DNA of 64,000 bases from a virus. The stretch lies in IMG/VR virus record IMGVR_UViG_3300027749_000055, positions 49,660-113,659 of that record; one strand, given 5' to 3'. The stretch's first letter is position 1; each line of letters starts with the position of its first letter. The translations under genes were made by a program, and so were the position numbers. Positions 25,497-34,473 of this stretch are shown here, in pieces. The notes under the pieces are model-generated. The model was not told the origin of the DNA, did not search any database, and worked only from the letters and a program-made list of their open reading frames with translations.

Positions 25497-26657
25497 CTAG
25501 TTACCCTCTGCTTCGGAAGCGGCGTGTGAAGAGTCGGCTGCGCCGAATGAAGCACCGTCAGCGTCGTCGTGCAGGCTGTTCAAATACTCGTCTTCTTCGT
25601 CATCTGAGGTCTTCCACGCTCGACGGTGTGCCTCGGCTGCGTAGTGGTGCTCTTGAGCGGCTTCACGGTGCGCCTTGGCTACTTCCGGCTTGCCAGCAAC
25701 GTCGGCGGTCTGAGCGAGGATTTCGTGTTCCTTGGCAAGACCTTCGTGCTGTCGAGCGGCTTCGGCGGTGTAGGCGACCATTGTGTCGTCTGAGAGTTTG
25801 TCGGCTCGGTCAGCAATGTCCTTGGAAGCCTTCTTGGTGTAATCAGCGTCCTTGCCGGAGTCCTTTTTACCACCGCTGGTCTTGGACGAATTGCCCTTCG
25901 AACCCTTTGGGTAACGACCCGAACCCTCACCGCCCTTGGTGACGGAGGCTGAGGCTGACCGCATAGCGGCTGACTGCATAACGGGGGCTAGTGAGCGTGA
26001 AGCGATGGTTTGGATATAGTCGGCAACATTTTCGGCTGCGTATCGCTTTGCGTTTTCCAAAGTAGGCCCGACGGGAGTGTGTTCGAAAAACTTGCTTGGC
26101 TTCCCAGCCTCACTGACGGTGAAATAACCGCTGACGTAACCACGGGCGGGACGACCATTATCGCCAAGTGATTGCTGACTACGGTAGGTAATCGTCAAAT
26201 CGTGACCAGCAACGGCAGCACCTTGGGAGTCGCCATTCTTCATTTGGGTCAGTGAGCCAACAAAAAGTCGAATCGGGGTCATTTCGAGGATATTTGCACC
26301 CTCGGCGTGACGACCTGAACCCGCACCACCCTTGGCGACCATATATTCACCGTTGTAGATAAGGGTGGACTTGTCGTTAGCGTCCATACCAGCACCAAAC
26401 ATTGCGCCAGCGGCTTCGAGCAGTTGGGCACGGTTGGCGGGGTTCACCTCGACGGCTCGAACAAGGTCATCACGGCAGGAAAAGAACTCCGCAGAAGCGG
26501 TCAGCATAAGGTTGCTCGCCTCACGGATTTCACCATTGGCGTAAGCGGCTTCGGCAAACTTCATCAACGACGCACCGAGTTCAGCCTTCTTCTGAGCGTT
26601 AGCAAGCACCGAGTTCAGGCTGGCTGCGCCGTGATTCTTATTGACATTCTTCATCAT
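25497..26657 (-). CDS. K-G-G motif modular protein (386 aa, two motifs)
   Basis: Motifs K-G-G-A-G-S-G-R-H at residue 109 and K-G-G-E-G-S-G-R-Y at 241 split three parts. Part 1 is helical ('SLMKFAEAAYANGEIREASNLM'-like). Part 2 is a beta-rich domain ('PIRLFVGSLTQMKNG', 'TITYRSQQSLG'). Part 3 is a His/Ala helical module ('RQHEGLAKEHEILAQT', 'AHREAAQEHHYAAEAHRRA') with an acidic tail. No enzyme motif is seen. It is 6 bp from the gene upstream. Confidence 0.7.
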   Translation of the reverse strand: MMKNVNKNHGAASLNSVLANAQKKAELGASLMKFAEAAYANGEIREASNLMLTASAEFFSCRDDLVRAVEVNPANRAQLLEAAGAMFGAGMDANDKSTLIYNGEYMVAKGGAGSGRHAEGANILEMTPIRLFVGSLTQMKNGDSQGAAVAGHDLTITYRSQQSLGDNGRPARGYVSGYFTVSEAGKPSKFFEHTPVGPTLENAKRYAAENVADYIQTIASRSLAPVMQSAAMRSASASVTKGGEGSGRYPKGSKGNSSKTSGGKKDSGKDADYTKKASKDIADRADKLSDDTMVAYTAEAARQHEGLAKEHEILAQTADVAGKPEVAKAHREAAQEHHYAAEAHRRAWKTSDDEEDEYLNSLHDDADGASFGAADSSHAASEAEGN

Positions 26658-26663
26658 TTTTCC

Positions 26664-27578
26664 TTACGCTTGACCGTCACGACGGACGGCTTCTTCAAAG
26701 TCTTTGTCGGCACGGGCGGGAACGCCTCGAAGGTCGGCTGCCTTGGCACTGCGCTGAACCCACGACGGGTGAAGGGTGGAAACATCACGGAGTGAAGCCG
26801 CAAGTCCACCGTGGCGAAGGTTGGCAGAACCGTGTTCCTTGATTGCTTTTTCCAAAGAAGGCAGGACTTCGGGCGATACTTTGTCTCGCATAGCCATAAG
26901 AGCCTTTTTCACGCCGACGTGTGCGGCGGCTACGTCACGGTGGTAGGCGTAAACCTCGTCCTCGTCACGCATATTGTGAGGCTTACCCAACTTGCTGTCC
27001 AAAAGAGTCTTGGCGTTCTTGTAGTTGTCGTAGCCGTGAGGGGTGCGACCAGAGCCAGGCCCACCTTTACGGAGAGCCGACTTGTGGGCGTATCCAAAGT
27101 AGCCACTCAGGTCAGCGACGGGAGGCTCGACGGTGGCGGGGGGTGCGGTGGGCATTTCACGCTCAATGAGGTCAATAAGGCTGTTGGTCACATCTGCGCT
27201 GTCTCGAAAGAGACGAGCGGTGTCGTAGTTGTCTACCATTGAGTGAAAGTATGCGTCGTTACGCATTTTGCTCACATCTTCACGCATTTCGGCAATGTGC
27301 TGGCTCAAAGGCTTCGAGTATGCCGCCTCAATGCGGTCTGCCATTGAGGTAGCAGTGCGACCAATTCGTGCATTTTGACGGCGAACCTGACCAATAATCG
27401 TGTCGCCGTATTCGGGCTTGTATCGGTTGCCGAGAACGTCGGTCTTGGGTCGCTTGCCGGTGCGGGGGGAGTCCCAATCGTTTGCCTTGGCTTCGGCGGC
27501 GATAGCACGAAGACGGGCAACCGCTTGTGCGTGTCGCCCAGAGCCAGGCCCGCCCTTAGTGAATTCGAACTTAGACAT
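26664..27578 (-). CDS. K-G-G motif modular protein (304 aa, two motifs)
   Basis: The ATG at 27578, after AAGGATAATT, is preferred to an upstream TTG-type frame. This leaves only a 7-residue leader 'MSKFEFT' before the first motif at residue 8. The second motif at 171 is preceded by 'HKSALR', matching the K-S-x-(V/L)-R context seen before other internal motifs. Both modules are helical and basic, with no known domain. The short leader shows that the motif itself, not a folded N-domain, is the conserved element. Confidence 0.7.
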   Translation of the reverse strand: MSKFEFTKGGPGSGRHAQAVARLRAIAAEAKANDWDSPRTGKRPKTDVLGNRYKPEYGDTIIGQVRRQNARIGRTATSMADRIEAAYSKPLSQHIAEMREDVSKMRNDAYFHSMVDNYDTARLFRDSADVTNSLIDLIEREMPTAPPATVEPPVADLSGYFGYAHKSALRKGGPGSGRTPHGYDNYKNAKTLLDSKLGKPHNMRDEDEVYAYHRDVAAAHVGVKKALMAMRDKVSPEVLPSLEKAIKEHGSANLRHGGLAASLRDVSTLHPSWVQRSAKAADLRGVPARADKDFEEAVRRDGQA

Positions 27579-27580
27579 AA

Positions 27581-28039
27581 TTATCCTTCCAAAGAAACAG
27601 AGAGTTGCCACGCCCACTTGGAGTGAGCGTCAATTCGGTCTGCCAAAAAGTTAGCAATGCCTTGCTCGTTGAGCGATGTTGCCATATCAAAAGCGTCCTT
27701 CAGGCTTTCCAAAACGCCTTCATTTGTGCGAAGAAGGTCGTCCACAAGGTTCTGGGCAGTGAAATCGTCTACGGGGCTGTTGTCCACCGAAGAAAAGGCG
27801 GTGAGCGCAGAAAACGTAAAGGGTGCAAAAACACCGACCTTGCGAATGTTCTCCGCTAAGGGGTCAATGCTGTCGTAAACGTCCTCGTAGATTTCCTCAA
27901 ACTTGCTGTGCCACTGCGGGAAGTCACCACCGACCACGTTCCAATGGAAGCCGTGGACACGGTGATACATAATCGTCACATTGGCTAAGCAGGTGCTTAG
28001 CAAGTCCCCAAGGGGTGCGCTCTCCTTACGAATACGCAT
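27581..28039 (-). CDS. Dps-like ferritin
   Basis: The 152-residue protein has the Dps pattern 'LANVTIMYHRVHGFHWNVVG' with the ferroxidase His, 'FPQWHSKFEEIYEDVYDSIDPLAENIR' with the D-x3-D/E ligands, and a C-terminal 'FLADRIDAHSKWAWQLS' helix. Dps proteins form 12-mers that oxidise iron and some bind DNA. It is embedded between two K-G-G motif genes (3-bp gaps) but lacks the motif. It might protect DNA in the capsid or infected cell from Fenton damage; that is inferred. Confidence 0.85.
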   Translation of the reverse strand: MRIRKESAPLGDLLSTCLANVTIMYHRVHGFHWNVVGGDFPQWHSKFEEIYEDVYDSIDPLAENIRKVGVFAPFTFSALTAFSSVDNSPVDDFTAQNLVDDLLRTNEGVLESLKDAFDMATSLNEQGIANFLADRIDAHSKWAWQLSVSLEG

Positions 28040-28041
28040 TT

Positions 28042-29973
28042 TTACGCCGAACGAGGGCGACGAATCACTGCGCCTTCACGCAGAGTCCTGTCGTTGATTG
28101 CCTGACGGAAAGCGTGTGCTACTTCGCTCGCAGATTCCGCAGAACGAATGGTTTTTTCAGCGACGTTGGCTGCCTTGTCTGCCTTGTCTGCAAGACGCTG
28201 ACCATCAACCGAATCGGGGTCGCCACCCTTGCGGAGAAAGCGAGAGTAGTCATTAGCGGTCTTAGAAGCCTCACGCATTGCACGACGACCCATATGCGTT
28301 GCTTCGTAGACCTTGCCAGCGGCTTCACCCAAGTTGGTGTTCGTCATTGAGTAGAAACGCTTGGGCGACTGCAGAAGGTAGGTAGCCATAGTGCCGTGGA
28401 ACGAGGCTTCGTGCAGGTGTTCTTCAGCCTTTCCATACTCTCCACGGTTCACCAATGCACGGGCGGCTGCAATGTGGGCGGCTGCGGCTTCGAGGTGCTG
28501 ACCGTGGTTGAAGTTTTCAGTGCCAGGCCGAATGTCAAAAGTTACGCCTTGACCGTGAGCCGAGGTCTTGCGGTTGCCACGGAAGCGCAACTTTTCGTTA
28601 CTGCCTTCTTCCCTGTGGCGACCTGAGCCCTCACCGCCCTTACGCACCTTCGACTTGTTGAAAACAATGGCGGGTTCGCCCATTTCGTTTTCAATGGTGA
28701 GGCACTGAACGGCAAGGTCACGGAGACGAGCGGCCTCACGGGAGGCTGCGCCAATAGCGTCACCGTCACCGAAGGGCTTGAACTCGCTAACCAAAAAGTC
28801 GTAGAAGGTGGCGGACTGACGGAAGACCGTAGCGGCGGCTACGAACATTCCACGCTCAACCAGAGCGTCAGCCTCGTCTTCCAATGCAACAGCCGTATCA
28901 ACGAGGTCTTGCACATTTGATTTGTTGATTTTTATTTGTCCTCCTACGGACTTAGTTATCGAGAATTCGAGGTGAACTGCGTCGTCGTCACCGACAACGG
29001 CGGTCACGCCGCCACGGCCAAAATAAGATTGAACTGCGTCGGAGAGTTCCTGACCATTGGGAATGTCTCTATCCCAGAAGCCAGTACCGTGACCGTTGGC
29101 GGTCAAAACAATGTCGTCACCAATGTTTTCGTCGGGCAGACCCGATTGTTCAAGGGCGGCAATGTTGTCGCCAACAAAGTCAAAAATTGCGTCGCCCAAA
29201 GCGTTAGCGTCTCCACGGTCAAAGTCGTCAATACTGTAAGTTCCGTCCAAGAACCCACTCCATTCGTCGCCGTCGTCGGGCATAGTCTCAGTGGCAAGAA
29301 GCGCACCAAGCGCATTGCGAGTAATAACTTGCAGGTCAAAGACACGTCCGTCCAAAGTCTTCAACTTGGGGAGATTGCCGTCCAAAAAGGTCGTGGTTCT
29401 TTCGGGGTGTCGTCCTGAGCCAGGCCCGCCTTTGGCAACTACTTTGCTGTCGGGGTCGTTGTATCCAAGGAAGAGTGAGCCGCCAATGTAAACCTTGTCG
29501 CTTTCATTTTTTTGCGACAACTTTTCTGCGTCGAGAGTGGCAACGGTGGCTGCTTTGGAAGCCGCTGAAACTTGGCTAGAGGTTGCCTTGGGTTTGTCGA
29601 AGCCAGCGAGAGCCTGCGCCTCTGGTGTGGTGGGTTGTGCCCACTCGCCCATTTTGTTAGCGATAGTAGCCGCCGCCTTGTAGTGAGCGTCAGCGGCGGC
29701 GAGGTTTGCCCGAACTGCACGGTCATCACCAGCCGTTGCTTGTGCAAGTTGCTTGTGCAGGTCAGCCATAATTTCGTGCGCTTCAATAGCGGCGTTCGCT
29801 TGGTCGGGAGTAAGGTTCTTGGCATTTTCCAGAACAAGGTTAGAGAGACGAACTGCCTCGCCGCCCAAGGTTTCCTTGGTGTGAGTTGAACCCTTGGGGT
29901 AGCGACCTGAACCTGCACCGCCCTTGGCAACGTTGAGCCATTGCTCAACCGTTTTAGTGAAACTGTCCGTCAT
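28042..29973 (-). CDS. K-G-G motif modular protein (643 aa, three motifs)
   Basis: Motifs start at residues 17, 181 and 445. The leader 'MTDSFTKTVEQWLNVA' is an amphipathic helix similar to the leaders at 59959 and 60619. Module 17-180 is a helical His/Ala bundle ('AIEAHEIMADLHKQLAQ', 'AADAHYKAAATI'). Module 181-444 begins with a beta-rich region ('FDLQVITRNALGALLATE'), then helices. Module 445-643 is again helical ('EAAAAHIAAARALVNRGEYG'). The third motif is preceded by 'NKSKVR'. No catalytic residues are recognised. Confidence 0.7.
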   Translation of the reverse strand: MTDSFTKTVEQWLNVAKGGAGSGRYPKGSTHTKETLGGEAVRLSNLVLENAKNLTPDQANAAIEAHEIMADLHKQLAQATAGDDRAVRANLAAADAHYKAAATIANKMGEWAQPTTPEAQALAGFDKPKATSSQVSAASKAATVATLDAEKLSQKNESDKVYIGGSLFLGYNDPDSKVVAKGGPGSGRHPERTTTFLDGNLPKLKTLDGRVFDLQVITRNALGALLATETMPDDGDEWSGFLDGTYSIDDFDRGDANALGDAIFDFVGDNIAALEQSGLPDENIGDDIVLTANGHGTGFWDRDIPNGQELSDAVQSYFGRGGVTAVVGDDDAVHLEFSITKSVGGQIKINKSNVQDLVDTAVALEDEADALVERGMFVAAATVFRQSATFYDFLVSEFKPFGDGDAIGAASREAARLRDLAVQCLTIENEMGEPAIVFNKSKVRKGGEGSGRHREEGSNEKLRFRGNRKTSAHGQGVTFDIRPGTENFNHGQHLEAAAAHIAAARALVNRGEYGKAEEHLHEASFHGTMATYLLQSPKRFYSMTNTNLGEAAGKVYEATHMGRRAMREASKTANDYSRFLRKGGDPDSVDGQRLADKADKAANVAEKTIRSAESASEVAHAFRQAINDRTLREGAVIRRPRSA

Positions 29974-30036
29974 AAACCCTCCACAAGAGTTGTCGTATCG
30001 GGCAAATACTAGCCCTTGATTTGGAAAAACCGGATT

Positions 30037-30345
30037 CTAAAACTCTGCGTAAGCGAGCGAACTACCCGACGCAGTGACGGCGAGTGCGTAGATTGCGCCA
30101 CCGTAGGGAACATCGAGGGGCATTGACTGATTAGCGGGAAGGACGATTCCACCACCGCTGATAGCAGCCGTTCCAAGTCCAATGTAAATAGCACTCGAAC
30201 CCGTGTTTGTCAAAAACAAGTGCTTGCGGTCTGAAGCGTTGAGAACCAACGCTGACGAGGTGGTCAGCGGGGCAACCTTGCCGGACGCAAGTTGAGCGGC
30301 GGCGAGGACGACGGTTCCGTTTCCAGCAAGTGATTTGGTAGCCAT
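30037..30345 (-). CDS. small beta-rich virion protein (102 aa)
   Basis: The sequence 'NGTVVLAAAQLASGKVAPLT', 'DRKHLFLTNTGSSAIYIGLG' and 'LPANQSMPLDVPYGGAIYAL' is a small beta-sandwich pattern typical of phage decoration or head-fibre subunits. It directly follows the protease gene. A capsid or tail accessory role is inferred. Confidence 0.6.
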   Translation of the reverse strand: MATKSLAGNGTVVLAAAQLASGKVAPLTTSSALVLNASDRKHLFLTNTGSSAIYIGLGTAAISGGGIVLPANQSMPLDVPYGGAIYALAVTASGSSLAYAEF

Positions 30346-31848
30346 TTAGTTGTCTCCTAAGAATGTCTTGTAGGGCGATTCTTCCACGGGAAGGTCGGCT
30401 TCGACACCTGAGCCCGTGCCACCGATTGAGTAGCCACGGAGTTTGCCTTCCTTCACAAGTTCCCAAGCCCACGGTTCCCACTGAACACCGAGGAAAACGG
30501 TTCCGGCGGGGAATGAAACCTGCTTGATTTCACCACTGTTTGCCTGAAGCATTGGAACGGTGACTTCGTGCGGCCAAGTGAGGGCTTCGAGCCATTCTCC
30601 CGCCACAATGTCCACGTTGTGCTGAAGGCGAATCTGCCTGTCTCCGTTGCGGACGTAGCCCCAGAGTGCTTCTTGGAGTTCCTGCGGGTCAGTCCACTCG
30701 CCGTGAGCGTCTGAGCGATAAGGCACATACCACGGGCCCATTGTGTAGCGTTGCTCGTCCGACTTGCGAATTTGATTGGGAATTAACTCGGATTTTTGCA
30801 GAAGGTTTGCGTCCTGCACAACCTCAGGGTTTACTTCTTCAATAACAGTCATAGTTTCCGGCACAAACTTGGGCTTGCGACGGAAACTGCCGACAAATGA
30901 GCCCACTCCGCCACCGTTGCTCGGTGCGTCAATGTGGACGCTGGCAACGTCGGGGTTATTTTTGCGGTAGGGACGGCGGGGAGCGTCCTCGGAATCGTCC
31001 TCGTCACTTTCCATATCTTCTTCTTCTTGGTCTTCGGGAGAGCCAAAAATGTCCTCGTCTTCTTCGTCACGGTCACGACCAAAGCCAAAGAACTTGTTGT
31101 ATTCGACCTCAGAAGTGGCTTCCGCCTCTTCCAAAACTTCAACCATATTCAGACGACACCAACCGTCAGCGTCGCACTGAACGGCAACCCATTGGCAACC
31201 ATTGAGAGTGCCCGCCACGCAGTTTGAGCAAGTCAAACCACGGTCACGGAACGGTGAAATCGAGACGTAGGACACGTCAGTTGTGGGGAAACGACCCAGA
31301 TTTTGAACCGTCTCGTCCAAATCCTCGGCAAGTTCAACCTGCCACGGGTCAAGACCGTCCTTCCAATTCGAACCCAACATTTCACTATCGTCAGAAGACG
31401 AAGAATCGCTGGAATCTGAACTGTCGCTGGACGAAGAAGAATCACTGCTGTCCGAGTATTCGCTTGAACTGTCGTCGTATTCGGAAGAATCTTCCATAGA
31501 ACTGTAGTCATCTGAGTCATCTTCGGTGTCTTCTTGCATAGCCGAGAGAATGGCTGCGACGGTAGCGGGGTTTAGCGTCACCTGAACGTCCGTGGAAGAA
31601 TCGTCTTCAACGTCGGCAGGAACGGGGCTGGGCGTGAATGAAAACGGGAAGCCGACAGCCTTCTTGCTAGGAACCATTTTGAGGGAAACCTCTCCGTTTT
31701 TTTCCACGGCGGTCAATGTTGCGGTTTCGTAACCCTCGTTGAGTAGTCGTGCGGCGTATTCCCGCACCTCCCCGTCAATGGATTTGTTGATAATAACGCT
31801 GGCGAGTTCAACTTCTTCTATCACGTCAATAATCTTTGAGTTGTCCAC
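30346..31848 (-). CDS. XkdF-like (S78_2) putative prohead protease with acidic insert
   Basis: The GTG at 31848 is chosen because GGGAGAA lies just upstream. The C-terminal half has 'RYTMGPWYVPYRSDAHGEWTD', 'ELQEALWGYV', 'IRLQHNVDI' (candidate catalytic His), 'GTVFLGVQWEPWAWELVKEG' and 'LRGYSIGGTG' (candidate Ser), the order of the XkdF/S78_2 group. Unusually, residues 100-160 are almost pure Ser/Asp/Glu, and a second acidic stretch lies at about 260-300. Between them a Cys-rich patch ('CSNCVAGTLNGCQW', 'CDADGWC') may bind metal. It lies between portal and K-G-G motif genes, so those proteins are candidate substrates. Confidence 0.7.
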   Translation of the reverse strand: MDNSKIIDVIEEVELASVIINKSIDGEVREYAARLLNEGYETATLTAVEKNGEVSLKMVPSKKAVGFPFSFTPSPVPADVEDDSSTDVQVTLNPATVAAILSAMQEDTEDDSDDYSSMEDSSEYDDSSSEYSDSSDSSSSSDSSDSSDSSSSDDSEMLGSNWKDGLDPWQVELAEDLDETVQNLGRFPTTDVSYVSISPFRDRGLTCSNCVAGTLNGCQWVAVQCDADGWCRLNMVEVLEEAEATSEVEYNKFFGFGRDRDEEDEDIFGSPEDQEEEDMESDEDDSEDAPRRPYRKNNPDVASVHIDAPSNGGGVGSFVGSFRRKPKFVPETMTVIEEVNPEVVQDANLLQKSELIPNQIRKSDEQRYTMGPWYVPYRSDAHGEWTDPQELQEALWGYVRNGDRQIRLQHNVDIVAGEWLEALTWPHEVTVPMLQANSGEIKQVSFPAGTVFLGVQWEPWAWELVKEGKLRGYSIGGTGSGVEADLPVEESPYKTFLGDN

Positions 31849-32009
31849 AACTTCTCCCACTATGCGTTTACTAAAATGCTACTGCGTGTTTCCAAAACAA
31901 ACGGTCTATGCCCGTGGTTGCCGTGCCTTTAGAGCGGTAGCGGGAGAGACACGGCGAAGGGTTGTGCGATTCTTCTTGGGTTGTGCGCTTACTTTACGAA
32001 AACGTAGGG

Positions 32010-33680
32010 TCACGACGTAGTTCCTTGGTTGTTAGTTAGCGGGCCGTTCGCCCCCGTCTTCGGACGCTTGATTTGCCGTCCTACCTTACCAGCGGTGTTA
32101 CTACCGCCCGTCTTTCCTTTGCCCTTCTTGGAGCCTGCGCCGACGGTGGGGGGTGCTTGTCCGGTGTATCCGGCAGAGGTAATATCCTCTTGAAGTCCGC
32201 TACCGCCAGACATATCGTTCAGTCCGCCCTGCGGATTTTGAACGTCCGAGGCTTCGGTTTTTCCTTCGGGGCTTGCACCGGAAGGCTTCTCTGCCACAAA
32301 AGGTTTGTTGTGGTCTTCGGCGGGCGTGTCCGCAACGGTCTGACCGCCATAACGCTTGTTGTCCGACAAGCCATTTGCCTCCGGCTGAAAACCAGGCAAC
32401 CCCGCCAACTCTCGGAGGTATTCTTCCAAATTGTTGTCGGGGGTAAGCAACTTGGCGTTGGTGATGTTTGTGAGGAACGCACCGAGTTCCTGCAAGTCCA
32501 CGGCGGAAATCTGACCATATGCCAACTGCGGGCAACGTGCCGTGTCCATACCGTTGAGTTGGAGAAGGCGGGGAATGGCGTGAGAATTGAAGACCTCAGC
32601 AATGAGGCGAACCCACGATTCCACTGCGGAGACAAAGAGGTCTACCTTCGAGGTTCCGAGGGCAAACGAACCCACCGATTCGTGACCGAGCATAATGAAG
32701 TCCGCCAGAACCGTCATAGCAATATGTTGGTTATAGCGAGTGATGATTTGGTCGGTGTTGAACTGACGGTTTCCGCCCGACGTTAGCAACTTAAAGTCCA
32801 CAAGGGGCTTGCCTGCCTCGTCAAAGATTGCGGGCAAAATAATGCCTTCGGTCTGGTTGCGCTTTACACCACGGACAATTGCTTCCATAGCGGCAAGTGC
32901 GGATTTTTCCGCAGGAGTAGCCGAAGACGACAACCATTCTGGCGGAACATACGCCATTGGCAGACCGGCAAGGTCACGCTCAACGCCGACGGCTTCAAAT
33001 TCCTCAATGCGACGCTTGTAATACCACGACTTGAAGGCGTTACGAAGAACTGAACGACCTTCGGGGTTTCCACGGGCGGTTGTAGTGCGGAACAGCAAAG
33101 CCTTCTCAATTGGAATAACGTTTAAGCGACCCGTCGTCGGGTCACGCTGAATCATTGCCTTGATTCCACCACTCTCGTCAAACTGCCACTGCCAGAGCGA
33201 GTCTTGGGTTCGCATAGCAATCTTGCGCCAGCCGATTTTGTTGTCCGAATACTTGGAACGCTTGGCGGGGTCTTTTTGCTTCGGCCCCTTGCGCTGCTTG
33301 TAAATCAGTTCAAAGAATGACCAGCCGTAAGGCAAGAACGACAGAACTGCAATAATAAGTTCGTGCCAACTGTGCGACATATCGTCCATACACTCGGCAA
33401 TAAACTGTGCGACGGCACGGTCATTATCCGTGGGGGTTTCACCCGTGGTGTCGTCGTAGGGGTCAATGCGCCAATCCACCTGAAGGATTACACGCTCGAT
33501 AGCAAATAACATTGCGCCGATAATTGGGTCGTTCTCCGACATATCTCGATAAGCGGTTTGTGCTTGCTTACCTCGAAGTTGGGGGAGGATATCGTCAATG
33601 ACGAATCCACCTGTGCGCCAAAGACCCGACGCACCTAGTTCTGAGAAGTTGTCTAAGGGAATCTTCTCGTTATCGGGCAT
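32010..33680 (-). CDS. portal protein (DUF935/Mu gp29-like)
   Basis: The 556 residues show the portal order: 'YRDMSENDPIIGAMLFAIER', 'VDWRIDPYD', 'FLPYGWSFFELIYKQR', 'RTTTARGNPEGRSVLRNAF', 'YKRRIEEFEAVGVERDLAGL', and 'HIAMTVLADFIMLGH' followed by a Ser/Gly segment. The C-terminal 130 residues are Pro/Gly/Ser-rich and probably disordered. The portal forms the dodecameric DNA channel at the capsid vertex. It precedes the protease gene on the same strand. Confidence 0.85.
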   Translation of the reverse strand: MPDNEKIPLDNFSELGASGLWRTGGFVIDDILPQLRGKQAQTAYRDMSENDPIIGAMLFAIERVILQVDWRIDPYDDTTGETPTDNDRAVAQFIAECMDDMSHSWHELIIAVLSFLPYGWSFFELIYKQRKGPKQKDPAKRSKYSDNKIGWRKIAMRTQDSLWQWQFDESGGIKAMIQRDPTTGRLNVIPIEKALLFRTTTARGNPEGRSVLRNAFKSWYYKRRIEEFEAVGVERDLAGLPMAYVPPEWLSSSATPAEKSALAAMEAIVRGVKRNQTEGIILPAIFDEAGKPLVDFKLLTSGGNRQFNTDQIITRYNQHIAMTVLADFIMLGHESVGSFALGTSKVDLFVSAVESWVRLIAEVFNSHAIPRLLQLNGMDTARCPQLAYGQISAVDLQELGAFLTNITNAKLLTPDNNLEEYLRELAGLPGFQPEANGLSDNKRYGGQTVADTPAEDHNKPFVAEKPSGASPEGKTEASDVQNPQGGLNDMSGGSGLQEDITSAGYTGQAPPTVGAGSKKGKGKTGGSNTAGKVGRQIKRPKTGANGPLTNNQGTTS

Positions 33681-34056
33681 TTCTACTCCGTGCGTCTATT
33701 TGCTGGCTTGCTTTCAAAAGGCTACTACCCTTTTTCACTACAGAACTAATCCTTTTCCGTTGAGTGATAGAGTGTCCGCCCCAAACCCCAAACGGTTCTT
33801 CCAAACCAAATTCGAGACACTCGTAGCGAACGGGGCACTTTAAGCACAATTTGCGAGCCTGCGCTAAGTGGTTTGCGCCGTGCCCTGTATTGCTTTCGGG
33901 AAAAAACGTATCGAGGTATTGGGCTTTTATTTCACTGTTTCGACAGATTGCCTCGTTAAACCACATTGGCGAACGCATTGCTTCGGCAAGGTCATACTCA
34001 ACAACGAGAACTTCAATGGGATTTGGGTCAAATGCGTCCAAAAACTCCCAACCCAT
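33670..34056 (-). CDS. WhiB-family iron-sulfur regulator
   Basis: The ATG at 34056 overlaps the stop of the gene before it (TAATG). It has one Cys in 'EAICRNSEI', then 'ARKLCLKCPVRYECLEFGLE' and the WhiB signature 'PFGVWGGHSITQRKRI'. The four Cys would hold a 4Fe-4S cluster that contacts the housekeeping sigma factor. Its 3' end overlaps the portal start by 11 bp, so it could govern late structural expression. WhiB proteins are confined to actinobacteria and their phages. Confidence 0.9.
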   Translation of the reverse strand: MGWEFLDAFDPNPIEVLVVEYDLAEAMRSPMWFNEAICRNSEIKAQYLDTFFPESNTGHGANHLAQARKLCLKCPVRYECLEFGLEEPFGVWGGHSITQRKRISSVVKKGSSLLKASQQIDARSRNAR

Positions 34057-34265
34057 TACAAATCGCCTTCGTGTATCGAGCAAAAGGCTAGAAACCTGAG
34101 AGCCTCAGATTCGGTAAAACCGACTTCTCGCATTGCCACATACGATTGGTGTAATTCCGTGAAAGCCAAATGAAGGGCAATGGGGTTTACAAAACCCCCG
34201 TCAAAAGGTGTCTCGCCCGCAATGTCCTTATCAAAATCGTCATTTCCAATCGGTTTTTCTTCCAC
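34056..34265 (-). CDS. hypothetical protein (69 aa)
   Basis: This small helical protein has the segment 'FTELHQSYVAMREVGFTESEALRFLA', a pattern of many short phage proteins ('GFTE..AL'). It is translationally coupled to the WhiB gene through TAATG. Function unknown. Confidence 0.6.
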   Translation of the reverse strand: MEEKPIGNDDFDKDIAGETPFDGGFVNPIALHLAFTELHQSYVAMREVGFTESEALRFLAFCSIHEGDL

Positions 34266-34330
34266 GGAAGAATAATTTACAACATATTGGAACTAGACGG
34301 GTGGATAGCCACAATATGTAGTGGACAAAA

Positions 34331-34422
34331 AAACAAAACCCACCCACGGGAGGCTGGTAGGAAAGGAGGTAACTTTCCAGCCTCACGCCCCGAACAAGAA
34401 AAAGGGCTATCCGTGAGTGGGT
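34331..34422 (-). terminator. large structured terminator after SSB gene
   Basis: A 12-position stem (34338-34349 with 34411-34422, one mismatch) encloses a perfect 8-bp hairpin, GAGGCTGG (34350-34357) with CCAGCCTC (34377-34384). On the minus strand it is followed by TTTTGTTTTTTTG, so it should terminate the SSB transcript. It is larger than a simple terminator and could also be a stable RNA or 3' regulatory element. Confidence 0.6.
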
Positions 34423-34473
34423 CTTGCGGACGGTTGCCGACCCTAAGGGTAAGGGTTCAGCACCGAGTGTTGC

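Larger units (their letters stand above)
17369..29973 (-). repeat. K-G-G-x-G-S-G-R coding repeats, cluster 1 (14 sites)
   Basis: The octapeptide begins (upper base of the Lys codon, minus strand) at 18388, 18919, 20020, 22594, 23077, 23305, 23662, 25937, 26333, 27068, 27557, 28641, 29433 and 29925. The plus-strand DNA is often the same 16 bases, AACCAGGCCCGCCCTT, although synonymous codons would allow much variation. Position 4 is Pro in most copies, with Ala or Glu variants; His, Lys, Thr, Arg or Tyr follows the Arg. Confidence 0.85.
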
